Shown piece after piece: positions 1 through 13,950 of a stretch of DNA of 64,000 nucleotides (position 1 is the stretch's first letter; each line of letters starts with the position of its first letter). Under the pieces are notes generated by a model. The model searched no databases. It saw only the letters and a list, made by a program, of their open reading frames with translations, and had not been told where the DNA came from. The position numbers were made by a program, and so were the translations under genes. Source of the stretch: Setophaga petechia (taxonomy: Eukaryota; Chordata; Aves; Passeriformes; Parulidae); the NCBI GenBank assembly GCA_024362935.1, contig JANCRA010000003.1, positions 10,796,517 through 10,860,516 of the forward strand, given 5' to 3'.

Positions 1-1937
1 GCTTGCATGTGACACTAATATTTGACTTTGTGCTCTGTTGTGACCAGGAGAAGGGATTTCTGTATCCATGAGTATCAGTTTCGAGGCATTAGGACACTGA
101 AATTAACCTTGATTGTATCTCAGAGTTCAAAGTAGCTGCAGGTTTAAAGAATAACCACAAGTTCCTAAGAAGTTTAAGACACTGCCAGAACTGTGTAACA
201 GCTCTTTCTGAGAGATCTGGATGGTGGATTTTAAAAAGTTGATATATTCACCAGTATATACTAATTTCAGCAACAGAGTGAATGAAAAGACAGAGCTGAA
301 ATGATTCCTTTCTCAGGAAAATGAATTCTACTTTCTGAAACACCTGTGCCAAGCCAGATCTTCACCAATTATTTAAACACAAAAATACAGACAACTATGT
401 TAAAAAGTCAGCTTCCCAAAGTAAAAGTATGTTTTAAGTAAGGAAACTTATGCAAGCTGTTATTATTTTTACATGCTCCAAAAATGTGTTTTCTGACCTT
501 TCTAATACACTTGCTCCAACTTCAGTTTCAAAAAGGTCTGATGACATAGCCACAAAGAAGTGTATTTACCTGCTGATCCTCTGAATTTACTGAAGCAAGT
601 AGAGATAAAATACATAAAGTCTACACAGGCTCAAAGTAAATGGCTCAGCAACAGATATATATTTGCACATGTCTAGGACAGGAAATTAAACTCTTTCCCT
701 TGTTTCTTACCTGAATTTCTGAGATTTAGGCTCCTAGCATGCTCCTAGAATGCTACTAGGATACCTTCCTTGCTGACTGATCCTCTATTTTAACTGGAAA
801 ACCATAGCGGTGGGAAGAAAAATTTGGATTCCTGAAAAAAAGCAGAGCAATATTTACAAAGTTATGGGAAAGGAAAAAAAAAAACACAAAGAAAAAAACA
901 GACATGAAAGCAAACAGTGTGTCCATTCTTCATCTACAATCCCATCATTCAGCAGCACCTGAGATTTCTCTATATCCACTGCTGAAAAACTTCTCCTGAG
1001 CTTTCAAAAAATCAAAGTAAAATTTTAAAAACTGGAAGTTCAAATAAAAAACAAGTCAAAGAAGCAAAACAAAAAAAAATTCTGTGAAAATTATTCTGTA
1101 ATAATACATTTTGTTTCCAGAGAGAAAGCTTTTAGCAAAAGGAAAACAACTCCCAAGTACTCTGCCAAGGGAGAGACAGGCTTAGTGGCCTCAGCACTGT
1201 ATTAAGTCTCTGGAGATGCCAGTTCAGAGCAACAGGTTTTTTGTGTGAGCCCAATGTCAAAAACACCAGCTACTAGAAGAAAATGAAGATAAGAGACTTT
1301 GATTTCCTTAAATATCTAAATTTAGTTCCTGCTACTAAGGTATAAGTTTAAAGGAATATGCTAAGGGAAGCAGATATTGGAAGGGGTGAGAGGGAGCAGA
1401 AATTACATTAGTTTGGGGCTGTGATTTGCTACATTTCTATGAATAGATTAACTCTGAAATTCGTTCCACTAAATAATTCCCTCCAGCCAATAGCTTTCAG
1501 GTTCTGATTCATCATCCCAAAGCTATAACAAATGATAAGGCTAATTTGAGGTCCTTCTCCATAAATAAGGTCCAGTTGAGCACAGAGAGGTACAATTTGT
1601 TGTAGAGAAGGAAAGACTGAGGCTGACCATACAGAATGGAATGTTACTCACCACTGATGGCTGGAAAGTGTCTCCTTATGAGAAGAGGAGTCTGGGTAAA
1701 GGTTACCAACATCTCCAAGATCTTAAGAATACATTGTTCTGGTTCTTAACACTTTTGTTCTGGTTCCTTAACTGTTCTTTGGGTGCTGCTCAAAATAAGC
1801 CCAGCCAAACAACAGCCCAAAACCACAAACATTGCCCTCTTTCTTTTTCTTTTGCCACTCTTTCTGCTGCAAAACATCTAACATTTTTCTGTATGTTTAC
1901 AGCTTGCTGATTTAATTCATCAACCCAGCAAAGAGAT
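1..1937. other. Intergenic, no gene recognised
   Basis: AT-rich sequence with A-runs near 870-900 and 1060-1080. A 17-bp near-duplication (TTGTTCTGGTTC) sits at about 1735-1775, shortly before the CR1 fragment. No exon, RNA gene or further repeat is recognised. Confidence 0.6.
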
Positions 1938-2440
1938 ATGCCATTTAACATCTTTGTTGGTGACATGGACATGGGATCAAATGCACCCTTAACAAGTTTA
2001 CCAATGACACTGAACTGTGGTGCCATTGATACAATGGAGAGAAGGGATTCCATCCAGAGAGACCTGGACAGGCTGGAGAGTTGGGCCTGGGCAAACCTCA
2101 TGAAGTCCAACAAGGCTGAGTTCAAGATCTAGAACCTGGGTCAGGGCAATCCCAAGCATAAACATAGGCTGGGCAGCAGTGGATTGAGAGCAGCCCTGAG
2201 GAGAACAACTTGATGGTGGATGAGGGGCTGGACATGACCCAGAAATGTGTGCTTGGAGCCCAGAAAGCCAATTGTACCCTGGGCTGCTGCAACATGAGTG
2301 TGACCAGCAGGTTGAGGCAGGTGATTCTTCCCCTCTACTCCTCCTTTGAGGCCCCATCTGCAGTACTGTGTCCATCTCTGGAGCCCCAACATAAGAAGGA
2401 GATGGATCTGTTGGAGTGAGTCCAGAGGAGAGAGACTCAG
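1938..2440 (+). mobile_element. CR1 LINE fragment (reverse-transcriptase C-terminal part)
   Basis: The translation and nucleotide sequence match the 3' portion of the CR1 ORF2. Blocks such as RRDSIQRDLDRLESWAWANL, then AQKA and RLRQVILPLYSS, and YCVHLWSPNI are visible, but spread over different frames with stops and indels between. It is truncated at both ends: there is no 3' UTR or terminal octamer repeat. It is a dead copy in plus orientation. Confidence 0.85.
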
Positions 2441-5400
2441 AGAGAAACCAACTCAGCAGAGAAATACTTACTTTGCTCTTGTTGCTGTTGTTGCTTTCAT
2501 TTCTGGCCTAGTTTCTGAATTTGGGTGAGCTAAATTTACCAAGTCAAACACCCAAACAGCTGAGCTAAACCTATCCCAAACTAAGAAACACATGTGCAGT
2601 TCTGAGCCAGACCAGGACTTAGAGTACAGGAAAATTAAGCTCCACTCCTTGACCATGATGATCTAATACATTGGCTCAGATGTCCTGAAAGTATGCCTTG
2701 CAACACACAAAACTGAAATGACTCCAAGGTAATTCCAGTGAAAATTTTGGTGAAGTTATACCTCACCATCATCAAAAGGAGGTCCCACTAAGCTAACTAA
2801 ATTGATGAATCAACAGGAGGCAAATCATGAGAAGAAAAATAATTTTACCTAGCATAAAGAGATGGCTTTGCACAACAAAATAAAAAATAATTGTCAAGCC
2901 AGTACATGGGAGAGGACCAGAGTACACAGCATGAAAAAAGAGGTGACAAAAAAAGCAAAAGTTGCTAGTCATGGTTTAGAGTTTCACCTGGTGCTTTCAT
3001 GCTCACCCACCTCTTATCTGGATGCCTGCAGCCACCTCAATGCATTTCATTAACTTCTCTGTGAGGTAGCTAAGATTTCCCATGTCTTGCAGATGGTGAA
3101 TCGAAACAGAGGATCCAAAAAAAGAAAAAATACAGATCTGCCTGGAATGTGAGCTAAAAATCCACCAGGTTCTCTGGTTTTAACAAATAAGGACAAGTTT
3201 CTCCTGGTTCTGAAGGCAATAAATGAAGGAGATAAATAATAGAACTTACATCAAAAATCCGCACTCACCACACTCCCTCACAGGAGCCTTGAGTATTCAA
3301 GGCATACTGTGTTTCACAATGTTTGTATTATTAAACAAAATTTGTAATGTTAAAGATTTTAAAAAAAAAACTTCAGTTAAGTACATTGAGAAAGCAGCGA
3401 AAGCACTTCAAGCAGAAAGCTGCCTTTATCATTATAATAATAGTATGGAAGAGCTTTATGGGGAAAAAAAATAAAAAATCAAGTGTACAAATTATCCGAC
3501 ATTCATTCCATGACATCCTGAGAGCTATGTTAGTCCTGATAAAAATATCCAGGAGGATGGCACATTGCAGATGGCACTTCATAATGCGCTCACTTAAAAG
3601 CAGTCATTCCCTACCTCAGAGAGAGCGCAGCTTGATGAAGGCCATAGGACACTTGGTTCAGCCAGTAAAAGCTGCTTGATGAGGCTTCTTTAGTTAGTTA
3701 GTTAGTAACTTATTCATTCATTCATCTTATGCAGAAAAATTTGATGAAACTTGAAGAAAAAATCATAGCCTTGCACCTTCTTTGTGAAATTCAGAATCTA
3801 GAATCTTGTTCAAATAATGTCTGCTTCTCTGAAAATTACAAGTGTGAAAAATGGGTTAAATTGCCCTAGTCTTTCACCTCTGGAAACATGAGCTCAAACC
3901 TGACTTCCTATAGGCTACCACTGGAATGATTGACTATTTGTCAGTGCCACAAAGCCAATAAATTACTGGGCAACATGATAGGATTGATTGTCAAAAGATG
4001 CCCAGGAATGGAATATCCTGTCCAGGATGAGGTGCCTAAGCAAAACCCTGTAAGTGACCTTCAGGAGCAGTCCATCTCACAGCCCACCCTGCTCTCATCT
4101 ACATTCTGCTTTTCAAAAGAAAACCAGTTTGCCTACAATATCATACAGAAGAAGATGTTAATAAATACCAAGTACAGAATATAATTTCCTTTGTAAACAA
4201 GATGTCAACTCAATAGCACAAATGCCATATTTACATTCACCTTATTAAGATTTATACCATTTAATGCTGGGATTTAAGAATTACACTATAAATTGAATAT
4301 AATTTTCATATAAAAGGGACAGTATATTTTTAAATCAAGCTTGTAGAAACTCACTCATCAGTGGTTTATGAAACTTGAGTACACTGATGCTTCAGTACTC
4401 AATTAATGTCAGGCAATATGGATTTCAATCTGGCTTGAAATATATTTAAACAAATGAAGTAGATACAAATGTTGGCTCTTTGGCCAGCCAGAGCTAAAAA
4501 TCCATTTTCTACCCCATTTATAATAAGAAGTAATCTGAATGTAATTTATCTAAAGCACAATATGTTTCCCTAATTTTTACATGTAACCATTACTTATAGT
4601 TTAAGTAATAGTTATATCCACAGATCTTAGTGCACTTAATTGAAAATGCATGGTATTAAAACATAAGCCTCCATCCTTCAAAAATAAAAGCATTATCCTA
4701 AGGAATAATTGAAGTGGGGGAGCAGGGGCTGGGAAAAGGCAAAGGAAGGGAACCTTAACAAAAATCCTTAAATGAAAACATTTCTTCCCATTTATGTTAT
4801 ATTAGGATTGTTTTTGAATAAAATTAGTCTCTCTCAGCCCCATATTTCAGTTTAGATTACAAAATCCTCTCATCTGATTGTCACATTTTACGCTGCAGTC
4901 AAATCCTTCTGCAGCAGAGTGACATGTCAAGGGTGACAATGACAAATTGTCACTAAGTAAGGAATAACACATGACAGGGCGTTCGGCCATAATGAGATAT
5001 ATGCATGCCTTGAGAGCATCTGCAGGCATGAGGCTGAAGGGCGATTGCTCCCAGCACTCATCATGTTGCTAGGTCTCATTAAGACTTTACATGCACTGGA
5101 ATAGATTTCCAGTGATTAAAAGAAAAAAAAAATATTTATGAATGAGTAAATCATGGCAGCAAGTTTTGGTTTTATTCATACTTCCCTAGAAGTGTATATG
5201 GTTTATAAGGCTGGGTTGAAAAAGGAGAAAGGGTCGTTTTCCCCTCCTTTAATTTTTTTATGTTACTGTCCATCATGGCAACACACAAGTTCCATCCCCT
5301 CTAAATGAATAGCAACAGTGAAATCTTTGGCCTAATGGACTTGGTGGTGCTCCCTGACACATATTCATTTGTAGCCATAAACTTTACATGGGCTAGGTGT

Positions 5401-8400
5401 TGCTCCTCAAATATATAATGATTTTATTAATGTCTCTTTTTGTTGGTGTGGGTTTAGATGTAATACAGTGGCATGTCAAAGTTCACAGAAAGGTTTTTAA
5501 CTTATCCTTTGTGATTTGATTTCTAATGACTTTTTAAACTTAGTACCTCTTAATTAATAATAAGCACAACCAGTAAATCCTGACAAGACTATCATAACAT
5601 AGAAACTTTTATGAAGAAGGTCAGACCTGTGGTTAAAAGGACATAGGAAGTCATATATTCAGCTTACTCTGTGTCTCTCACCACCAGAGAAGGAAGATGA
5701 GAAGATGTTCTTATGGGGTTTATTGCAATCCTCATGCTATAGATCTGTTTGACCCAGGATTCAGGGCAAGATGTAGGACACTGTTTGTGTAGGAAAAAAA
5801 AATAAAGTCAGATAACAAGAAGTGTGTAGTACTTATGGTCCCCCCACTGTCAAGAGCAGGTTGACTGACCTTTCCATGCCCCATTTTCCTTGATTAAAAA
5901 AAGGCTGCCATGAAATCTAATTTCTCCACCATCTGTAGAACACACAGAGCTTTTGGGACTAAGAATAGCCCCAATTCAGATTGCAAAACCTCTTGGTATT
6001 AATTTATGAGAAGTTTGTCACCATAAGCAATAGCAGTCAGTGATTTTCTCCCACTCAAGAAGAAAAAAACTATATTTTTTTTCTAAATGTGAAAACCAAA
6101 GTCTCATCCCATTCTCTCCTGAAATACTGTTGTCTCATTTTATTTTAAAAAATGAAGATATACAAGCAACTTTGTGAATACATGTCAGATGTCTCAATAT
6201 TTACAAAACTGAAGTGCTACTCTCAGATTCTACCACTGAAGTAAGCAAGTTGTTGATACTATGTTGTACCTTTTATGGTAACAAATCTCTTCAACATTAG
6301 GAGCATCTTATTCTAAACAGAACTTCATCTGTCCGAAAGAAAGGAAAAGCTATCATGAGAGACAGTAAAACAGAAGAAAAGGTGACTGCATTGGAAGAGA
6401 GAAAACAAAGTCAGCCCCAGAGTCCAGATGCTGAGATTGTGTCCCTGCTTTGATGCCTCACACAAGAGCACAGGCTTGTTAAAACAAACCTTTGTGTCAA
6501 ATAATTTAATTAGTCACAGTAATACTTTGTATTTCTATAGTATCCCTCACTTAAGAGCTTCACAGACCCTTCATAGAAAAAACTCTTTACATTTTGCTAC
6601 CAGATATGCCTCTTCACAAGTTCTAGAGTAGTTATGACCTCAGCTCAAACCGAGACAGCAACAAGAGGGAAAACAGATCTCCCAGATGTAAGGATTTTTT
6701 CCAGCGTGATATTCTTCTGGGTATCCCAAACCTGCTTCCCAAATCTCAGTCAAAATAATGCATAAAACAAGAACTGACCTTTAAAGCCTTTAAGTTTAGA
6801 TTTGAAATAGAAAAGACTCTGTGGGTGCTACTGCACTGCTAGGAATGAGGCAAATCAGAGACTTTCCATTTGAGAAAACAGAGCCTATCAGATTGGCCTC
6901 AGGCCTTGGATCCAAACCCCTACCCACTTACATCACTCCTGCTGAGGTATTTTTCTTCCTGCCAAGGAGAGCAGTTTGTGCCCTTACCTCTCATCCAGCA
7001 TGTTCCCAGCCATACATTCCAGCCTCTAAACAGCAGTGCCAGTCACCAGCCCCAGCTCTCCCATTCGAGCAATAAAGTCACAGGCCTCTTGGATCAGGGA
7101 ACAGCCCCTATGGCTGGAGCCCACAGCCCTGGATTCGCTGCTCTCACGGCAATAAATGAGTTATGCAAGTACATAAATTTCAATTACTCACTGCTTTGGA
7201 AAGGGATTTCTGGATTGTATTATCTGTGGTTATATCCTTGGCAGTGGGGCCACCCAGGCATTTGTCAAACAAGAGCGACACCTGGGTTGTAGCATTCACT
7301 GGAATGGGCTGGTTCATGCTTGCAACCCTTAACTGTCCCACAGAAATATGTTTCACAGATGGGATGGTCATTGAAACAAACTGGGAAGTGAACATGATGA
7401 TGGCAGTTTTATGCATTGGCAACTTGTCTGTTTTAATTTTAGACTTTCTTGATGGCTGTGTTGGCCCTTGACAGCCATGGCCCCTGGATATTGCAGAACA
7501 GATTTTTTTTTTTTAAGTGTACCATTTATACTTATTATATCCTAGCCTTTTGCAAAATAATGCAATTGCTGCTGCTATTTATGGAGAAAAATGACAACAA
7601 GATGCCTAATTTTCAATTTGCACCCATGAACTCTAATCTGCTTTAATACATTGACACTGTTTGTTTGCATGAGGCCCATTCCAGAGCAAACACACAAGGA
7701 GCAATCCATGTTGAGCACAATGGGGACATGCCCCAGAGACACGCACAAGTATTAGGGTGTTACACCTTTCTGACCTGCACACCCCTCTCCCTACCAGAGC
7801 AATATCTTCCTCTGCACCACAGGAAGCACAGCAGGCTCTAGGAATTGTCCAGGTCCCTTGAGAAGACACATTAATGTCCAAGTGGGCAGAGTGGATATAG
7901 GAAACATGCCCAAATAGGTTTATATGCAGATCTGGGGGATGGCCAGCTTGGGTTCAGAAGTGAAGAGAAGGATCTCCCAAGCACTTTCCAGCTTCAGGAA
8001 GTGTGGGACCTGGTGGGTCCTCAAAGGGAAACATTAACACTAGATGTGGGAGGGCAAGTGCTTCTAGAGGTCCAATCTGCTCACTAGTTACCTCAAAAAA
8101 CCCAAGAATACTAACCAAAGCCTCAGGGAGCTAATTGGAGTGAAATAAATGAAGCTGCAGTAGCCAGGGAATTTTGAAACCAAGGAAGGAGTGAATCCCT
8201 CTCAAAAGAATGAGCAGAGAGGAAAATAGAGGGGAAAAGAGAAAATGAAATTACAGCAGGAACCTCCATATAGGACCCCAAACCATGTATAGATTATCAT
8301 ATTTTGAACATATTTGGATACCAAAATATACTGAAAAAGTGAAGTTTGGTTTTGATTATTAACATTCCTTTATGTTGCCAAGTATAATGAAGGCTTTTTC

Positions 8401-11400
8401 CTGTTCAAGTAGCAAGTACAGACATGGGTCTTAGTTAAGGTAAGCACTATAAATGACTAATCAAAAAGAAAGTGGAAAAGACCAAGATTCTGAAGTGAAA
8501 ATATTTTGCTTCTTCTGAGTGACTTTAAAACATGTCTGGAAAGTAGATCCTAGACTCTTTCCACCTAGTGTTATAGTTTTCCACTTCTGTAGTCTATGGT
8601 AACTGTGTAAAGCTTACACTGAGGTGAGAAAAGGCTCACAGAAATGTTTTTCAAAAAGTTTCAATGGCTATTTTCTGCACTCACTCCATCCCTGTTCCCT
8701 AAATTGGATACAGCTACCTGGGAGAGTGGGTAAGGAAAAGATGACTTTTCCAGATTTAGCAGTCTTGCAGCTGAAGCTTGAAGCTAAAAAACTTTTGTAC
8801 TACCACAGTGCAGAACATTGTGGATGTCTCAAGAAGGAGACCTGTGGGGCTGTGCTGTGCCTTGTCCATCCACTGCCACCAGAACCTGTCTGTCATTCTG
8901 CCCAGGGGTTGCTAGTTCAGCACAGAAAAGCAAACAGCAAGGGAAGAAGGAAGCACAGCAAAGGATCCTGCAGACCAGACAGTGCCACATTTGAGCCCTG
9001 AAGTTCAGCAGTACTCAGGGAGCTGCAGCATTCCTTGTGACAGACAGGAGGAACCCCACAGCCTTCTTACAGCAATAGTTTCAGCCAGGTCAAGTCCAGG
9101 GAACAGGAAAAATGGTATGAAGTGATTTTCCCAGCTCCTCCAGCCAAGCTTAAAATTTTGTTTAAATGGGAATTGAGTCCTGAGCCTTCAGACAGAAACC
9201 TCTTTGAGCTGAGAGAGAACCAGAAACAGTTCTAGGGCTGTCTCTTTTTTTCAGTTTGGATGTGTTACTAACACAGTATAACGCTACAGTCAGCTACACA
9301 TCATCCCAACTGTAAAAATTAAGAAGAGCTGTTGAATGTCAAGTGATGAAGCACAAAGTGTCACAACTTCAAAAGTCCTGTTTTTCTGGCAATATTTACT
9401 TATTCACATGACACATTAACATATGTAATAAGTACATAAAAGAAGAAATGTCATATGGAGAAGTCAATGTGTACTCATAATATACTGAAGAGTATTAGGA
9501 AGACTTTAGATAGTTTTAATTTCATGATTTATATACCTGAAAAATAATTCCAATGCTGCAATAGCAGCCTTTCTACCTGTGACTATAGAGAACTTTGCAC
9601 TGTCAGGGTCCATGACTACTGCTCCTCTTTTCTGCCTGAACATACCTATAGAAAAGAGTTTCCTTTTCACTGAATTTCTAAGAGTTATGGGGATGAAAAA
9701 AAAGTAGAGTTATAAAGAAGAGCTGTTCTTGAGGAAGTTATCTTGAGAATTTTTAGCTCCAGCTTTGCTAGCAAAGGCTCATCCCATCAGTCCTTAACTT
9801 ATATAAACCATGCACTTTATTAAACCCTGAGGTTGACACAGAATTATTGTGTAAGATTATGACCAGATCTTGAAAGTTCATTTTGTCTCAGCTCGTTCAC
9901 TGGCACACGTTTAACTGCTTTGCTTGCTTCCAAATTATGTCTAATGTCCATTGCATGTGTCATATGGCAAACATCAGCCAGTTCTGCAAAAGCTGTTTCT
10001 AAACATGTTTGGTTTGATTGTTTTTAAGGCAAGTTCATTTCCTCTGCCAAATTTGAAGAATAGACAGCCTGACATGTATGCAGCATTTCAGCTTCACGGT
10101 CATTGGTCTTCATTCATTATTTGGGTGCGAAAATAAAGTGTAAGAAATGAAATGTTGCCACAGGCTTCCCTACATCTGATACTAGTAATCAGTTTCTCCA
10201 ATGAGAATATTTTGGGCTTGGTGCATATGTAAAGAAAATAGAAACACAAAGGTAAATGATGCAAATATACGAACTAGGTAAAAATAAAACAAAAAATTTA
10301 AATTCATTGCAGTAAATTTTAGGCTGGTTCATCTTAAATCTGAACTCCTTTCTCCTCCAAAAGAATAAAGATTTTATTGCTATTCATTGTTTCTAAATTA
10401 CAACAGATACATTTGCCATATTAAACTTCTAAGGAGTGTGGAGATCCTTGGGTAAATAAATCTCCCAATTCTTAAACTAGCAGACCAGTAGCAAAGATGC
10501 TGACTATGTGGTATTCATTAAATAAACTAATACATTTCACAACTGAAAGGAGGCTCTCACTGTTACCCTCAGTCTTGAACTTCGACTTGACCTAATCCCA
10601 TATCAACTGATAACAGTTTACCATCTGTCCTTGGTCAGCCCAATGGAAGACTTCAAAGGATAGATTTAATAGCATATAGTTTGGCCTTGACATACAGACT
10701 GTATCTGTTCTTACTTAAAGAACAATAAAACCTTGTATTTAATTTCTTTTTTTTTTTCTTTCTTCTTTTTTTAACAGATGGAGGGCTGGTGTCTTATTCC
10801 ATTCTGTCACCCCATCTGGACGCCTTAAATGTGATACTAAGGGAAGCATGGGGTGAGCCCACCAAAAGCTCAATTCAAGTTGAGATACAGTAAGAAAGGA
10901 AAGAAAATAGACTGATACCAATCTTGCATCATGGCAAAATAAAGGCATCTAAGGCTGCCTCAGGGGAATGTGAGGAAGAAATCAGCGCTGACTCCTGAAC
11001 ATAACAGTGAAGGATTGGAGTTCACTTTAAGTTCTCAAAGAAGTATGGATGCTTCATCAGCAACACCAAATAGAAAATAAACATTTTTGTCCACCAATTT
11101 ATGTGTCACATTGCAGAGCAGCAAACCACAAGCCTAAACATCACAGGAATAATTTCCTGCTTACTATTCCTCCCAAAGCCTCACCACAGGAAAACCTGCC
11201 TTGGGGACTTCAAAGAATATGTTATACTCTCACTGCAAAATTAACTGGTTTGCTGTTTTCTATATGATCTCTTTATTATAATCTAGAGTTCAAAAGGTGT
11301 TTTGGTTTTGGTTTTTTTGTGAAACACTCCAATGCTTTAATACAATGGCATTTTTTTAACTCGGAGTGGTAGATTTAGGTGACAGTCTTTAAGAGGTGAA

Positions 11401-13437
11401 GGACCCCTAAAATCTGATCTACTATCTGCTTTATGTGGGGCAAAGGACTGAACACGGTAATTCCTACAGGAGAATATATTTTTTTCACTATGAAAATGTT
11501 AGCATAGCACTGCAAGATTATAAATATCCTACCAGTGCTTGCTGACTCCTCAGTCTGCAAATGCTCTGCACAGACAACTAAGGATGTCTTCTCTTTCCAC
11601 AACTCTGAAGTAACTACCATATTCAGCCATAAAATAATAAATAGAAAATGTGTTTCTTTTTAGTGGTCATTCAGAGTTTACATTGGTCCTTTACATAGGT
11701 GGACCCCAAAGTTCCCTTAAATTGCAGAACAGGGAAAAAAAAAACATTAATGGTGGGACACTTTCATGTTAAAGTGATGTCCCTGATCCTAGAAGCAAGA
11801 GCTTCAGTCCCAGTTACCTCTAAATTAATACTTTCATTCCAGTATGTCCTGACATTAGGAAACTTGGTGGAAGAAATGAAGGATGGTAGTATAATATCAA
11901 ATTATTAACAAGTATTAGGAATTTAACTCAATCTTTTCTTGGTGTCTGCAACCATCTGTAGATATGAAATAAATAATATAATCCCCTTACATACTAGCAA
12001 AGGGTGTTGGCTTATTCACCATGGACAAAATTTCATCATAAACTTGTCATGTTAATCAAAGCTTTGACAGACAATGCCAAGGCAAGTGATCAAAGCACTG
12101 TAAAAGTATGAAGAGGTTTCTGCTCAATGAATCTCTGTATAGGCCCCTACAAGCATATTTAAGAATATTTTTCACTAAAATATAAGAAGAAAATAAAATT
12201 TATGCAGCCCAAAAATATTTTGTCCTGTGTAAATTTTATCCTGTGTTTTCTGTGACAAAAATTAAACCCTTGTATTTTATTTGGATTGAAAAGAATTATT
12301 TGTGTAACTTGTGGAGCTTTTTTAAGCGAAAATCCACATCTAAATAATTTCAAAGCTGCTGTTGTCCACTTTCTCTTTTTTCACCTCTGACTTTTATTCA
12401 CAAATTTCCATGTTTAGGAAGATCACTTGGAGCAGAACAGCCCTACTTTCAGTCTCCCAGGACAGCACCCCAGCCCCGAAGCAATATTTGAAGTATGAAT
12501 ATTTTCTATTGACACTGTTCCACTTTGGGAAATAAGCATTTCTTAGATCAAAGACAGAAACTTGAGTGCATATCTTAAACACAAGACTGTGCAATTACTT
12601 TATATAAAATATATCTAGCTTGAAAGCTCCAATGTAATCTCAGCTTCAAAATGCACTCTGGCTGGGGAGTTATGTACTCTTTTGACATACAGGAAGGGCT
12701 TGATTTAAACCCCTGTCATCAGCTCCTCTGTGAGAGACTACAGGATAGTGCTTCTATGGAGAGCAGCCCCAAGGAGACAATTTTTCAGGAAATAATAAAT
12801 GAACGTGCATCTGTGTATGTGCTGCAACTTCTGTGAAGTCAAGAACTGGGAAAGGAGGATTTGAACGTGAAAATATCTGTCCTCTGACAGCACCTTGGGC
12901 ACTCGGCATGAGGCAGACCGGCCAGCACCTAAACACACAAATCTCCAACCCCCAACTGAACCATGTGGGAAGAGCGCCTGCCAGCATTACTAACTACTAA
13001 GTGGAAATCTTCAGAAATGGTTTTGATCACTGGTGCAGGGTGCTTCTCCCTTCTTTCCTTTAATGGACACTTCTGTTCACTAGCAAGCCTATCTGCTCTG
13101 AGATAGAACCTGCAATGGTGCTGGGAGCAGCACCAGCCTGTGTGGGAGGAAGCATTTTACAGCCCTTTACCAAAGCCTCCGTTTGTCCCAGACTCAGTCT
13201 GCGCCTCTTCCAAAGGAGCCAGGCCAGGGGATCTGTTTGAAGGCACCAATAACAGAGCGGTCCTGTTTCCTTAATGATCTGTCCTTTCTCAACTGCAGAG
13301 GAAAAGCAAGTCAAGTGTGTCCTTATACACCACTTTAGTAAAATGGATGTGCAGTACACAGTTCATTACAACCACCAAGGGAATTAAAAGTAACTTGAGC
13401 AAATGGCCCCAGCTCCATGTAATTATCTTTTGAAGAC
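2441..13437. other. Intergenic, no gene recognised
   Basis: No exons with splice context and coding character were found. Short simple repeats include (TTAG)4 and (ATTC)3 at about 3695-3725 and a T/C-rich tract at 10743-10775. Blocks at about 7140-7470 and 9880-10140 have balanced composition and many homeodomain-like sites, and could be conserved non-coding elements. The motif cluster at 4.88 kb is listed separately. Confidence 0.55.
4879..4976. promoter_or_regulatory. Cluster of seven TGACA/TGTCA sites
   Basis: TGACA or its complement TGTCA occurs at 4879-4883, 4920-4924, 4925-4929 (the palindrome TGACATGTCA), 4934-4938, 4940-4944, 4948-4952 and 4972-4976. About 0.2 would be expected by chance in 98 bp. 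This is the core recognised by MEIS/PREP/TGIF homeodomain proteins. It lies in intergenic DNA downstream of VRK1; enhancer function is inferred. Confidence 0.4.
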
Positions 13438-13950
13438 ACTCGAAGACAAAAGGAAAGAAACTCGCCGAACCAGCTCAAGAACAGCAGAGTTTGCCGAGGG
13501 ACAGGCGAGCCCTGAGGCTGACCACGGGCTCAGCCCTGACCCCGGCTCTCCGGCGGTGTCCCGGGCTGATGGCTGGGCCAGCAGGTCCCATGGCACCGGG
13601 AGCGTCCCGGGCTCTCAGAGGAGAAGCCCTTGCACGGATGTGTGCAGGACAGGGCTGAAGGGCGCCGGGCTGAGTGTCTGAGCAATGCTGCCCTCCCATG
13701 GCACTTGCTCAGCCGCTCTCCGCTGAACCCGCACCCCTGAAATGCTTCAGAGGGCCGGACCCCATCGCAGGGGCAGCAGCGGGCGGGTGATGAGCCCCCC
13801 GGTCACTCGTTCAGCCTCTGAAACTCTTTTCCCAGGTGACTGCTCCAGCTGGCAGTGCCCACACTCAGCCCAGCCCCTCGTAATGGACCACAGCCCTTCC
13901 CAGCCTTCAGGTCCCTTTTTCTCATCAGTCTCCTGGCTTTGTAGCTCATT
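13438..13950. other. Orphan CpG-rich patch in intergenic DNA
   Basis: Roughly 30 CpG in about 510 bp, including CCCGGGCTGATGG, GCGCCGGGCTG and AGCGGGCGGGTG, in a region that is otherwise CpG-poor. A 92-codon frame (13403-13681, +) opens here but resembles no family I know and is typical of GC-rich chance frames. It may be a distal promoter or enhancer. Confidence 0.45.

Noticed and set aside
1790..2528. Several small frames around 1.8-2.5 kb as a possible gene
   Set aside because: They are pieces of a degraded CR1 LINE in different frames.
13403..13699. 92-codon plus-strand and 74-codon minus-strand frames in the CpG-rich patch
   Set aside because: No recognisable domain, both strands open over the same bases, and composition explains them.
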